From: Myxococcales bacterium
Lineage (GTDB): Bacteria; Myxococcota_A; Polyangia; Palsa-1104
NCBI GenBank assembly: GCA_003170275.1
Contig: PNAM01000069.1
Location: 1 to 53,646, forward strand
Length of the DNA stretch: 53,646 bases
Reading direction: 5' to 3'
Part shown: positions 21,677 through 30,077 of the stretch, one piece after another
Layout of the letters: each line of letters opens with the position of its first letter
How positions within the stretch are numbered: position 1 is the first letter of the stretch
The notes under the pieces: generated by a model
Told to the model about the DNA's origin: nothing
Seen by the model: only the letters and a program-made list of their open reading frames with translations
Database searches by the model: none
Program-made: the position numbers and the translations under genes

Positions 21677-22900
21677 ATGATCTCGTTCGCCCTGGAAGAG
21701 GATCAGCAGCTGATCCTGGAGACGGTGCGCAAGTTCGCGGCCGAGTCGATCCGGCCCAAGATGCGCGACTACGAGAAGGCGGGCGGGTTGCCTTCCGGGC
21801 TGCGCAAGCAGTTCCACGAGCTCGGCCTCGGCCTGCTCGATCTGCCAGAGGCGGTCGGCGGGCAGGGCGCGAGCCTGGTGACCGCGGCGATCGTGCACGA
21901 GGAGCTGGCCTACGGCGACCCGGGGGTGGCGGTCGCGCTGTGGGCGCCGCACCTGGCCGCGCAGGCGATCTGGTGCCTGGGCGACGACGCGCAGCACAAG
22001 CGCCTGCTCGCGCGGTTCGCCGACTCGCAGGGCCACGAGCGGCTCGGCGCGGTCGGATACGGCGAGCGGAACGCGCCGCTCGAGGGCTTCCACACCACCG
22101 CGCGCAAGCAGGGCGGCGAGTGGGTGCTCAACGGCAAGAAGGCGTTCGTGGTCAACGGAGGCAAGGCCGATCTGCACGTGATCTTCGCGCAGCTGGGTCC
22201 CGACGCGCAGCGTGGGGTGGGTGGCAATGGCGGCACGACCGGCTGGGATCACTTCGGCGCGTTCGTGGTCGAGGCGGGCAATCACGGGCTCAAGGCGGGC
22301 ACGCGCCACCAGCTGCTCGGGCTCGAGACCGTGCAGGCCTCCGAGGTGGTCATGGAGGACTGCCGCGTGCCCGACGCCAATCGGCTCAAGGGTCCGGATC
22401 CGTTCACCCGCGGCGTGTCGCAGATGTTCGCGCGCGGCTCGCTGATGAACGCGGCGCGCCAGCTCGGGATCGCCCGCGCGGCCTACGAGTTTGCGCTCGA
22501 CTACACGCAGGAGCGCAAGGCGTTCGGCAAGCCGGTCGCGCACTTCCAGGCGATCGCGTTCACGCTCGCCGAGATGGCGATGGACGTGGAAGCGACGCGC
22601 TGGATGGTGTGGCGCGCGGCGGCCGAGCTCGATCGCGGCCAGTGGGGCATCGCGCTGGCCGAGGCAGTCACGCACGCCAACGAGGCTGCGTGGCGGGTGG
22701 CCGACAACGGCGTGCAGCTGCTGGGCGGCGCCGGTTACGTCAAGGACTACCCGAGCGAGAAGTGGCTGCGTGACACCAAGGCGCTGGCCCTGTTCGGCGT
22801 GCCGAGCGAGGTCGCCCAGACGCGGGTGGCCTCGATCGAGCTGGGCCACCCGATCGCGAGCGGGCTGCCTTCGTCCGCCATCCAACCGTTCTTCACCTAG
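21677..22900 (+). CDS. Acyl-CoA dehydrogenase-like protein lacking the usual catalytic glutamates
   Basis: 407 residues from ATG 21677 (CGGGAG upstream). The whole acyl-CoA dehydrogenase fold is present: N-terminal helical domain, middle beta domain with FVVNGGKADLHV, and C-terminal helices with YTQERKAFGKPVAHFQ and LLGGAGYVKDYPSEKWLRDTK. The usual IYEGT segment reads LFGVPSE, placing Gly374 where the catalytic Glu of medium-chain enzymes sits. The alternative site used by isovaleryl/long-chain enzymes aligns with Gly254. The middle-domain TEPxAGSD motif is also changed (GYGERNAPLEG). It is paired with a canonical copy 16 bp downstream, so it is best read as the non-catalytic subunit of a heteromeric dehydrogenase. 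Confidence 0.85.
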   Translation: MISFALEEDQQLILETVRKFAAESIRPKMRDYEKAGGLPSGLRKQFHELGLGLLDLPEAVGGQGASLVTAAIVHEELAYGDPGVAVALWAPHLAAQAIWCLGDDAQHKRLLARFADSQGHERLGAVGYGERNAPLEGFHTTARKQGGEWVLNGKKAFVVNGGKADLHVIFAQLGPDAQRGVGGNGGTTGWDHFGAFVVEAGNHGLKAGTRHQLLGLETVQASEVVMEDCRVPDANRLKGPDPFTRGVSQMFARGSLMNAARQLGIARAAYEFALDYTQERKAFGKPVAHFQAIAFTLAEMAMDVEATRWMVWRAAAELDRGQWGIALAEAVTHANEAAWRVADNGVQLLGGAGYVKDYPSEKWLRDTKALALFGVPSEVAQTRVASIELGHPIASGLPSSAIQPFFT

Positions 22901-22916
22901 GGCCGAGGAGAAGCCA

Positions 22917-24137
22917 ATGATTGACTTCGAGCTGACCGGCAAGCAGGCCCAGGTGAAAGAGCTGGTGCACCAGTTCGCCATGGGCGTGATCCGACCCATG
23001 TCGCTGCAGGCCGACAAGGACCATCGAATCCCGGACGACTTCATGGAGCGCATGGTGGCGATGCGCACGATGATGTCGGTGGGCGAAGTGCCGCAGGAGT
23101 ACGGCGGCGAGGGCGCGGGCATCGGCGCGACCCCCGACAAGAAGGGCAAGACGCAGAAGAACCGCTTCGCCATGATCGCCGCCGAGGAGATGGCGTGGGG
23201 CGACATCAGCGTGCTGCTCTCCTTGCCCGGGCCGGGCCTGGGCGGGCCGCCGGTTCAGTTCACCGGCACCCCCGAGCAGCGCGAGCGCTTCTTCAGCGTG
23301 TTCAAGAAAGAGGGCCTGCACTGGGGCGCCTACGGGCTGACCGAGCCGGGCGCGGGCTCGGACGTGGCGGGCATCAAGACCTCGTGCAAGAAGGACGGCA
23401 AGCACTGGATCCTCAATGGCCGCAAGTGCTTCATCACCAATGGCGGGCGCGCCGACTGGGTGGTGATCTTCGCGACCGTCGATCCGATCCAGGGGCGGGC
23501 CGGTCACCGCGCGTTCGTGGTCGAGAAGGGCACGCCCGGCTTCAGCTGCGGCAAGATCGAGGAGAAGATGGGCATCCGCGCGTCGGAGACCGCGGAGCTG
23601 GTGCTCGAGGACGTGCGCGTGCCGGACGAGAACCTGCTCGGCGGCGAGGAGCACTACCTCAAGGGCAAGGAGGGCTTCATGGCGGCCATGAAGACCTTCG
23701 ACTCGTCGCGGCCGATGGTGGCCATCCTGGGCACCGGGATCGCGCGCGCGGCGTACGACTACACGCGCGACTTCGTGCGCGAGAACTATGTATTGGCGCG
23801 GCCGATTCCGCGTTACGCCCAGCTCGCGACCACGCTCGCGGACATGAAGCGGCTGATCGATGCCTCGCGCCTGATGTGCTGGCGCGCCGCGTGGATGGCG
23901 GACGAGGGCGTACCCAACGCCAAGGAGGCTTCGATGGCCAAGGCGTACGCGGCCAAGGCGGCGATGAAGGTGTGCTCGGACGCCGTGCAGATTATGGGCG
24001 CGCACGGGCTCGAGCAGCACCAGTTCGTCGAGAAGTGGTATCGCGACATCAAGGTCTTCGACATCTTCGAAGGAACCGGCCAGATCCAGCGCATCGTGAT
24101 CTCGAAACGGATCCTGCGCGAGATGCCGAATTTCTAA
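22917..24137 (+). CDS. Acyl-CoA dehydrogenase, catalytically complete
   Basis: 406 residues; GAGGAG lies upstream of the ATG. It keeps WGAYGLTEPGAGSDVAGIKT (FAD/substrate contact), KCFITNGGRADW and the catalytic glutamate E385 in IFEGTGQIQR. The nearby ERxxFG motif is altered (RENYVLARPIPRYAQ). The loop around LSLPGPGLGGPPVQF is unusual and may shape the acyl pocket. The enzyme would oxidise an acyl-CoA to the trans-2-enoyl-CoA, passing electrons to ETF. Cotranscription with the degenerate copy upstream suggests a mixed complex like the alpha2beta2 FadE pairs of Mycobacterium. The substrate, fatty, branched or polycyclic acyl-CoA, cannot be told. Confidence 0.9.
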   Translation: MIDFELTGKQAQVKELVHQFAMGVIRPMSLQADKDHRIPDDFMERMVAMRTMMSVGEVPQEYGGEGAGIGATPDKKGKTQKNRFAMIAAEEMAWGDISVLLSLPGPGLGGPPVQFTGTPEQRERFFSVFKKEGLHWGAYGLTEPGAGSDVAGIKTSCKKDGKHWILNGRKCFITNGGRADWVVIFATVDPIQGRAGHRAFVVEKGTPGFSCGKIEEKMGIRASETAELVLEDVRVPDENLLGGEEHYLKGKEGFMAAMKTFDSSRPMVAILGTGIARAAYDYTRDFVRENYVLARPIPRYAQLATTLADMKRLIDASRLMCWRAAWMADEGVPNAKEASMAKAYAAKAAMKVCSDAVQIMGAHGLEQHQFVEKWYRDIKVFDIFEGTGQIQRIVISKRILREMPNF

Positions 24138-24164
24138 GCAATCCGTAGCGGTTGTTACTACTTC

Positions 24165-24193
24165 TTGACGCGCCTTTTACCGGACATTAGACT
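24165..24193 (+). promoter_or_regulatory. Predicted promoter of the cold-shock gene with about 155-nt leader
   Basis: -35 TTGACG (24165-24170), 17-bp spacer, -10 TAGACT (24188-24193). Transcription would start near 24200 and leave an untranslated leader of about 155 nt (24200-24355) with several short GC stems, as is common for temperature-responsive csp messages. No other gene is seen in 24138-24355. Confidence 0.6.
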
Positions 24194-24355
24194 ACATCGC
24201 TGAGTGTAGGAACTCCCTCTGGAGCGTGGATCGAAAAAAGGATCTGGTGGTTCAGGCCGAATCGTCGACCTCTTCCTCGTTAAGCTAACCCTCCAGTAAG
24301 AAGGCACTGCGGACCCGTCATCCTACGGGCGGGTTCCGGAACAAAGGGAATCGCA

Positions 24356-24562
24356 ATGGAAAAAGGCACGGTGAAGTGGTTCAACGACGCAAAGGGCTTT
24401 GGTTTCATCACGCGCGAGGGGGCGCCGGACGTGTTCGTCCACCACACCGCCATCCAGTCTGAGGGCTTCCGCAGCCTGTCCGAGGGTGAGTCCGTGGAAT
24501 TCGAAGTCGTGCAGGGCCCCAAGGGTCTGCAGGCCGCGAACGTCCGCAAAGTCTCGTCGTAG
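24356..24562 (+). CDS. Cold-shock domain protein (CspA family)
   Basis: 68 residues, full family length. RNP1 reads KGFGFIT and RNP2 reads VFVHHTAI, the two nucleic-acid-binding motifs of the five-stranded OB fold. It binds single-stranded RNA/DNA and acts as an RNA chaperone in the cytoplasm. AAAGGGA lies upstream of the ATG. The long leader and the strong terminator right after the stop make it a single-gene unit. Confidence 0.95.
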   Translation: MEKGTVKWFNDAKGFGFITREGAPDVFVHHTAIQSEGFRSLSEGESVEFEVVQGPKGLQAANVRKVSS

Positions 24563-24575
24563 AGTTAAGACCGCT

Positions 24576-25052
24576 TCACGAAAGAGGGCCCGGGCGATCG
24601 CTCGGGCCCTTTTCATTTCCGGAGCCCGCGCCCAGCTTGTTGACCGCGGCACCGAGCAGGAAGCACAACCCGCCGGCGAGCCCGGCGATGCGCAGGCCGG
24701 ACAAGGTCCGGTACAGGTTGCGCAGGGCATCGGGCGCCATCGCGGTCTGCGGACCCTGCGAGAGCCACTGGCCGGCTTCCCACTCCTGATAGAACTGCAA
24801 AAATGCGCTGCCGCCCATGGCGAAACCGCCCAGCGCCAGGGCGCACACCAGCCAGCCGCGGCCCTCGATCTTGCGACCGCCGCGCACCGCCAGGAGCACG
24901 CCGCCCAGGCCGAGCGCGGCGCCGGTGCACAGCTCGACCAGCACCTTGCGCCCGGTGAAGGCGATCGCGGCGCCCACCAGCAGACCGAGCAGCGCCAGCG
25001 CGTCGTCGCGGCGGCGGGGTTTCTCCTGGTCCCGGCCCGAAGCCTCGCTCAT
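24576..25052 (-). CDS. Small multi-pass membrane protein, partner of tetR
   Basis: 158 residues. Four hydrophobic stretches (about 18-33, 40-58, 67-85 and 119-140) alternate with short charged loops, predicting an inner-membrane protein. The ATG overlaps the stop of the tetR gene (ATGA), so it is translationally coupled to it. The last 14 residues are encoded across the terminator of the convergent cold-shock gene and are probably a loose tail. No family is recognised; coupling to a TetR regulator hints at stress or transport-related control. Confidence 0.6.
   Translation of the reverse strand: MSEASGRDQEKPRRRDDALALLGLLVGAAIAFTGRKVLVELCTGAALGLGGVLLAVRGGRKIEGRGWLVCALALGGFAMGGSAFLQFYQEWEAGQWLSQGPQTAMAPDALRNLYRTLSGLRIAGLAGGLCFLLGAAVNKLGAGSGNEKGPSDRPGPLS
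24585..24613 (+). terminator. Rho-independent terminator of the cold-shock gene
   Basis: 24585-24597 pairs with 24598-24610 at 12 of 13 positions, followed by a TTTT run. It lies inside the last codons of the convergent membrane-protein gene. Confidence 0.85.
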
Positions 25053-25681
25053 TTCTTGCGCAGTCCCTCGAAGGCGATCGCCAGGAGCTCGCGAACCACA
25101 TGGCGCGGATCGGGCGGATCACGTTCGGCCAGCAGGCCGAGCGCGACCCGTTCGACCATGCCGATGTGGGCGTAGGCACAGATGAGTGGGTCGACCGGCC
25201 GAAACAGGCCCAGCTCGATGCCGACGCGAATGTTGTCGGCCTCGACGCGCGCCAGCTGGCGGTAGAAGTCGCGCAGCATGCGCTCGAGCTCGGCGTCGAG
25301 GCTCATCGACTCGCGATAGGCCAGGCGCGCCAGCGAATGGTGCTCGATGAACACGCGCAATAGCTCGCCCGCCGCCAGCTCGCAGCGCGCGTAGAAGTCG
25401 GCGGGCGTCTTGACCTCGCGCACCACCGACGCGCCAATGTCGGTCACGTGCTGCAGAAAGCTGCGCACCAGCTCGTAGTAGATCTCGCGCTTCTCCTGGA
25501 AATACAGGTAGTAGGTGCCCTTGGCGACGCCTGCGGCGCGGGTGATGTCATCGACAGTCGCGGCATGGTACCCCTTTTCGCCGAACACCTCGCGCGCGGC
25601 CGTGACCAGCTGGGCGCGCCGCTCATCGCGCAAGACGGGCGAGCGCCTGGACTTCGGGGCGGCGGCTCGGCGACGGGGCAC
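25049..25681 (-). CDS. TetR-family transcriptional regulator
   Basis: 210 residues from the GTG at 25681; a TTG at 25738 would extend it through its own operator and is less likely. The helix-turn-helix is standard: RRAQLVTAAREVFGEKGYHAATVDDITRAAGV followed by AKGTYYLYFQEKREIYYELV. The C-terminal ligand domain is helical with no recognisable pocket signature. A palindrome fitting a TetR site lies just upstream in the short divergent region shared with trmB. It is translationally coupled to the membrane protein downstream. Confidence 0.85.
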   Translation of the reverse strand: MPRRRAAAPKSRRSPVLRDERRAQLVTAAREVFGEKGYHAATVDDITRAAGVAKGTYYLYFQEKREIYYELVRSFLQHVTDIGASVVREVKTPADFYARCELAAGELLRVFIEHHSLARLAYRESMSLDAELERMLRDFYRQLARVEADNIRVGIELGLFRPVDPLICAYAHIGMVERVALGLLAERDPPDPRHVVRELLAIAFEGLRKK

Positions 25682-25701
25682 GTTTCGCAGAATAGCCGCA
25701 A

Positions 25702-25730
25702 TTGACCGGGTAGTCAGCAAAGTGTTATTC
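25702..25730 (+). promoter_or_regulatory. TetR operator over the trmB promoter
   Basis: 25703-25716 reads TGACCGGGTAGTCA, an inverted repeat with TGAC/GTCA ends and partly matching inner bases. On the plus strand TTGACC (25702-25707) and TTATTC (25725-25730), 17 bp apart, form a promoter-like pair ending 10 bp before the trmB ATG. The operator overlaps the -35 box, so TetR may control trmB as well as itself. Confidence 0.5.
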
Positions 25731-25740
25731 GCCCGCAAGC

Positions 25741-26361
25741 ATGTCGAAGTCGCGCGTCCGGCACCACGTCAACCCGCTGCGCTCGCAGTTTCTCGGGCGT
25801 ACGCTGGCGCCGCTCGACCTGCCGCCGACCGGCGAGATCGAGGTGGAGCTGGGCTGCGCCGACGCGCGTTTTCTGTTCGAGCGCGCGCCGCATGTGCCGG
25901 ACACGCTGCTGGTCGGGCTGGAGATCCGCGACAAAATGGTGGCGCTGGTCAACCGCACAGCGGGCGAGCTGGGGCTGCGAAATCTGCGGGCACACTTCGC
26001 GCACGTCAACGTCGATCTGCCGCAGCTGTTTCCCGACGGGCGGCTGACGCGCGCGTTCATCAACTTTCCCGACCCGTGGTTCAAGCGACGGCACCGCAAG
26101 CGGCGGCTGGTCGATCCCGAGCTGGTCGAGACCCTGTACCGCAAGCTGCGGCCGTCGGGCGAGCTGTTCTTTCAGAGCGATGTGTACGAGCTGGCGCTCG
26201 ATGCGCTGGCGGTGCTCGAGGACGCGCCCGATCGGTTCCAGAACGTCGCCGGACCGTGGTCGTTCCTGCTCGACAATCCGTTCGGCGCGCGCTCGCTGCG
26301 GGAGGCGCGCTGTGAGGCGCGTCAGCTGCGGATCTGGCGCATGCTGTACGTTCGCGTTTGA
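25741..26361 (+). CDS. trmB: tRNA (guanine-N7-)-methyltransferase
   Basis: 206 residues. The SAM-binding strand reads VELGCADARFLFERA, and the signature INFPDPWFKRRHRKRRLVDPE is diagnostic for TrmB, which methylates G46 in the variable loop of tRNA using SAM. The ATG has almost no leader behind the predicted promoter and a weak ribosome site. The start of the next gene overlaps or closely follows the stop. Confidence 0.93.
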   Translation: MSKSRVRHHVNPLRSQFLGRTLAPLDLPPTGEIEVELGCADARFLFERAPHVPDTLLVGLEIRDKMVALVNRTAGELGLRNLRAHFAHVNVDLPQLFPDGRLTRAFINFPDPWFKRRHRKRRLVDPELVETLYRKLRPSGELFFQSDVYELALDALAVLEDAPDRFQNVAGPWSFLLDNPFGARSLREARCEARQLRIWRMLYVRV

Positions 26362-26393
26362 CGTCGCACCGTCGGCAGGTGTACCCATCGCGT

Positions 26394-27887
26394 GTGCGGT
26401 CGATGGTGCTGTTGGCGGTGGGCGTGCTCGTCGCTGAAGGCGCGGCCGCCGCCTACGACCAGCAGGTGCACGTGTTCCTCTCGAAGCGCGCCTACGGCGG
26501 GCCGAAGGCGATCCCCGCCGAGGTCGAGGCCGCGCGCGCGGTGCAGGCGCTGCGCGAGCGCGTGTGGCACGCCGGCGCCGAGTCGGGCGATCCGGAGGTC
26601 AAGCGGCGGTTCCTCGCACGCTACCCGTCGCTGAACACGTTCGACGCGTGGGAGTGGAAGCGCTTCTTGGGCCTCAACCCCGACAAGCAGGTGGCGGGCC
26701 TCGACGCGACCGCGCTGCCTTCGGGCGAAAACGGCGCCGAGGTCTACGGGCTGGCCTCGCGGCTGGTCGACGACGACTATCGGAACCGCGAGCGCTTCCG
26801 CCACGATGCGCAGCGCAAGGTGGTCGAGGGCCCGTACGGCCAGCCGCTGCCGGACGATCCGGCGACGCTCGAGATGGGCGGCGTGACCGGCCTGTCGAGC
26901 CAGGCCCACGCGCACTACCAGCTCGCCGACGTTAAGTTCTCCGACGATCCTGCGGTGCTCAAGAAGGATCCGCGCCGCTTTGCCATCCCACCGACGGTGC
27001 ACACGTTTGGCGCCGAGTTCGCCGAGGTGTACACCGCGCTGGCGGTGCTGGCGCTCTCGGGGCCCACCCCGTCCGAACGGCTGGCGCTCACGCACGCCGG
27101 GGCGGTGGCGCATCACGTGGAGGACGTGGCCAACCAGATCCACACCGTACAGGTCGGCGTGTACGACTTCTTCGTCGACGCCAAGATCGAATCGTTCAAA
27201 GAGGAGCTGCGCTCGGCCGGCGGCCTGTTCCGCGCGCGGCCCGATTTCGTCTCGATCGGCATCGACGTCATCACCAACCACCACTCGCTCGCCGAGGCGC
27301 TCTACGAGAAGCACCTCCTGGCGCCGGGCGATCCGGTCCGGCAGCGCACCGACGACGCGCCGCGCGACGAGACCTTCGCGACCGAGCTGACACGGCTACC
27401 CGACGGCTGCACGCCCGGCTTCGGGCGCGCGGTGACGCAGGCGCTGGCGGATCGCTCGAGCTTCGAGGGGCCCGAGGTCTACGCCGCTATTCGCGCGGTC
27501 GCCGAGCCGCGTTTCTCCAAGGTCGGCAACCATTTTGCGAGCGGCGACGATCCGGACGGAGCGCTCAGGCCCGGTGCCGATCTGACCGCGTTCTACGAGC
27601 TGGAGGCGCGCGGCGCGCGGCGCTCGGATCAGGCGCTGGCCGCCTGGTGGCAGCGCTACTCGGCCTGCCGCGGCGCGGAGCCGCAGGTGGCGGCGGCGTT
27701 CGCGGCGTGGCTGGTCAAAGATCGCCTGGACGCGCTCGACGCGGTCGACGCGCGGGTGCGCGCGTGGGTGCCCAAGCCGCCGGCGAAGGATATGGTGAAT
27801 GTGTGGGTGCCGATCGGCTACGCACTCACGGTCGTGCTGGTGGGATGGATCGTCCGGCGGGTTCGGCGCCGGCGCAGGAGAGGGTGA
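26394..27887 (+). CDS. Exported, membrane-anchored protein with zinc-phospholipase-like histidines
   Basis: About 497 residues from GTG 26394; an ATG at 26403 or TTG at 26358 are alternatives. It opens with a signal-peptide-like segment (VRSMVLLAVGVLVAEGAAAAYD). Residue stretches such as YDQQVHVFLSKRAY, HAHYQLAD, HHVEDVANQIHTVQVG and NHHSLAEALYEKH are spaced like the His/Asp ligands of zinc-dependent phospholipase C/S1-P1 nucleases. The C-terminus has one membrane helix (WVPIGYALTVVLVGWIV) and a basic tail, so the domain faces the periplasm. The enzymatic role is inference; I would rank it as a possible metal-dependent hydrolase of unknown substrate. Confidence 0.55.
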   Translation: MRSMVLLAVGVLVAEGAAAAYDQQVHVFLSKRAYGGPKAIPAEVEAARAVQALRERVWHAGAESGDPEVKRRFLARYPSLNTFDAWEWKRFLGLNPDKQVAGLDATALPSGENGAEVYGLASRLVDDDYRNRERFRHDAQRKVVEGPYGQPLPDDPATLEMGGVTGLSSQAHAHYQLADVKFSDDPAVLKKDPRRFAIPPTVHTFGAEFAEVYTALAVLALSGPTPSERLALTHAGAVAHHVEDVANQIHTVQVGVYDFFVDAKIESFKEELRSAGGLFRARPDFVSIGIDVITNHHSLAEALYEKHLLAPGDPVRQRTDDAPRDETFATELTRLPDGCTPGFGRAVTQALADRSSFEGPEVYAAIRAVAEPRFSKVGNHFASGDDPDGALRPGADLTAFYELEARGARRSDQALAAWWQRYSACRGAEPQVAAAFAAWLVKDRLDALDAVDARVRAWVPKPPAKDMVNVWVPIGYALTVVLVGWIVRRVRRRRRRG

Positions 27888-27890
27888 CGC

Positions 27891-29666
27891 ATGAGACGCC
27901 TCGGTTGGCTCGGCCTCGTTCCGCTGCTGTGGACGTTCGGATGTGGTTCGGCCAACGGGCCGGGCGACGGCGGCCATGAGCTCGACGACGGGCACATCCA
28001 GAGCGGATGCCAGACCGATCCCGATTGCGACGACGGGCAGAAATGCCACACCGGCCACTGCGATCCCTCGACCAGGACGTGCGTCTACACCGACGTGAGC
28101 TGCCCGGCCCCCGACGACTGCAACACGTCGGCGTGCGATCCGAAGGACGGAACGTGCGGGGACACGCCGGCGAACGAGAGCCAGGACTGCACCTCGCAAC
28201 AGGGCCTGGCAGGCACGTGCACGGGCGGTTTCTGCGCGCCCACGCCGACCTGCTGGGACCAGACGTTCAAGTTCGATTCGCTGGACTGCGCGATCGGATT
28301 CAACGGCGGCGTCGACTACAACGACAACGATCCGTTCAACGTCGGCTCCAGCGCCACCAACGCGATCGACACCTACGGAGGCTGCGCGACCAACGAGACC
28401 GCGCCCGAGGTCGCGTACCAGTTCTTCAACAACACCACCAACGACTTCAACGTGACCGTCAGCCTCGAGCTGCAGGACACCGGCGGCGCCGACGGCGGGG
28501 TCAGCGACCTCGACCTGATCGTGCTCGAGGACAACTGCGCGTCGAGCGCGGTGTGCGTGAACACGCCGCTCACCGGCGGTGGATTTCAGGGGATCACCGC
28601 CGGCACCTCGCACGAGACGGTCACCTTCCGCGCCAAGGCGCTCAAGCTCTACTACATCGTCGTCGACGGGAAGAACGGCGACAGCGCGAGCTACAAGATC
28701 ACCGTGGACGCGTGCGGCAAGTGCCAGCCGAGCGCCGCCAACCGCCTGCACTGCAACCAGACCATGCCCGTGCAGGGCGATACCGCGCAGGGCTCGAGCC
28801 AGCTCGGCACTTACACCTGCGGCGCGCAGACGCTCACCGCCGCCGGCAGCGAACAGACCTTCTTGTTCACCACCGAGGCGACGGTGCCGCAGAACGTGAT
28901 GGCCACGGTCACCAACGCGTCGGTGCCGGTGACGCTGGCGGCGATGCCGGTCAACTCGCGGCTCGAGTGCGATCCGAGCGGGTGCCTGGCCGGCACCACC
29001 GCGACGGGCACCGCGCCCAACCTGACCGGGAGCGTCCAGTTCGCCGCCACGCCGGCGAGCACGTTCGAGAGCGCCAACTATTGGATCTCGGTCGACACGC
29101 CGGCTGCAGGCAGCAACACTACCTACGGGCTGGCGTTCGACTGCCTGCCGTACTGCGGGCAAAACGATACGATCGACTGCACCAACAAGGCGAGGAGCAG
29201 CAACAACGGCGCGTCGATGGCGAGCTCGGTCTCGGCGTGGGGACCGGTCGCGATGCCGTGCGGCGGGCTCAACAACTTGTCCGGGCCGGAGTACGTCTAT
29301 CTGTTCGCCAAGCCGGCGACCAGCGGCACGGTCTACCGGTTCACCCTGGCCGCGCTCACCGACAACAAGCACCTCAGCCTCCTCATCCTCGACGCAGGCG
29401 CCACCGCGCCGACCAGCTGTGACCCGAACGGACTGTGCGCGCTCGCCGCGCCGCAAACGGTCGTAGCGAACACGACCACGCTCGCCTCCACCGGCAGCTA
29501 CCTCGCAGCCGGGCCGATGACGGTCGAGGGTGGCGCCACGGGCGAGACCGCGGTGGTCGATCTCAGCAGCGGCACCATCAACGCCCACTACTACTGGATC
29601 GTCGTCGACGGCGTCGGCGGCGACGTCTCGGACTTCGCGCTCAGCATCGACTCCGGCTGCCCATAG
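27891..29666 (+). CDS. Cysteine-rich lipoprotein with repeated beta-rich domains
   Basis: 591 residues. The signal ends in lipobox FGC (residue 18) and is followed by a Gly/Asp-rich linker. Residues 38-125 hold about 16 cysteines in CxxDxDC and CDPxxxTC arrangements, like the disulfide-rich repeats common in myxobacterial surface proteins. Three related beta-rich domains follow (DLDLIVLEDNC, YYIVVDGKNGD and YYWIVVDGVGGD mark two of the repeats), reminiscent of pre-peptidase-type C-terminal domains. It starts 3 bp after the previous gene (AGGAGAGG site). Likely an outer-membrane or secreted surface protein. Confidence 0.7.
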   Translation: MRRLGWLGLVPLLWTFGCGSANGPGDGGHELDDGHIQSGCQTDPDCDDGQKCHTGHCDPSTRTCVYTDVSCPAPDDCNTSACDPKDGTCGDTPANESQDCTSQQGLAGTCTGGFCAPTPTCWDQTFKFDSLDCAIGFNGGVDYNDNDPFNVGSSATNAIDTYGGCATNETAPEVAYQFFNNTTNDFNVTVSLELQDTGGADGGVSDLDLIVLEDNCASSAVCVNTPLTGGGFQGITAGTSHETVTFRAKALKLYYIVVDGKNGDSASYKITVDACGKCQPSAANRLHCNQTMPVQGDTAQGSSQLGTYTCGAQTLTAAGSEQTFLFTTEATVPQNVMATVTNASVPVTLAAMPVNSRLECDPSGCLAGTTATGTAPNLTGSVQFAATPASTFESANYWISVDTPAAGSNTTYGLAFDCLPYCGQNDTIDCTNKARSSNNGASMASSVSAWGPVAMPCGGLNNLSGPEYVYLFAKPATSGTVYRFTLAALTDNKHLSLLILDAGATAPTSCDPNGLCALAAPQTVVANTTTLASTGSYLAAGPMTVEGGATGETAVVDLSSGTINAHYYWIVVDGVGGDVSDFALSIDSGCP

Positions 29667-29687
29667 CTGGTAGCGATGAAACGAGGA

Positions 29688-29713
29688 CCCGGCCGACACC
29701 CGCGCCGGCCGGG
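29688..29713. terminator. GC hairpin between convergent genes
   Basis: CCCGGCCG (29688-29695) and CGGCCGGG (29706-29713) form a perfect 8-bp stem around a 10-nt loop. There is no T-run on either side, so it may be a processing or transcript-protecting structure rather than a classical terminator. Confidence 0.4.
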
Positions 29714-29723
29714 CCCCCCTGTG

Positions 29724-30077
29724 CTAGTTACGCGGCTCGGTCTTCAGCGTGGTCGGCCCGGCCAACGTGATGTACGGGCGCAGCTTGCCGAAGGTCTTCC
29801 GGCCGATGCCCTTCACCTTGGTCAGCTCGTCGACCTTCTTGAAGGGATGCGCGTGCCGGTGCTCGACGATCGCGCGCGCCTTGGACGGACCGATCCCGGG
29901 CAGCCGCTCGAGCTCGTCGGCGTTGGCGTCGTTCAGGTTCACCACCCCCTGGGCCGCCTGCGCCGCCACCGACACGGCCGCCGGTTTGGCGGTCGTACCG
30001 GGCTCCGCGTGCGCCACCGCGACGGCGAACAGGAACGCCGAAACGCCCATCAACACCCCCAACTTCCAGCGGCTCAC
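29724..30077 (-). CDS. ComEA-like helix-hairpin-helix protein, exported
   Basis: 117 residues from GTG 30077. A signal or membrane segment (LGVLMGVSAFLFAVAVAHA) is followed by an Ala-rich linker. The tandem HhH module reads VNLNDANADELERLPGIGPSKARAIVEHR and VKGIGRKTFGKLRPYITL. ComEA proteins bind double-stranded DNA in the periplasm and pull it in during natural transformation; family members without competence genes nearby have unclear roles. The start overlaps the stop of the 85-residue gene (GTGA), so the two are translationally coupled. Confidence 0.78.
   Translation of the reverse strand: MSRWKLGVLMGVSAFLFAVAVAHAEPGTTAKPAAVSVAAQAAQGVVNLNDANADELERLPGIGPSKARAIVEHRHAHPFKKVDELTKVKGIGRKTFGKLRPYITLAGPTTLKTEPRN

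Noticed and set aside
27396..29699. 767-codon minus-strand frame opposite the Cys-rich lipoprotein
   Set aside because: Antisense shadow; the plus strand has a lipobox, ribosome site and ordered Cys repeats.
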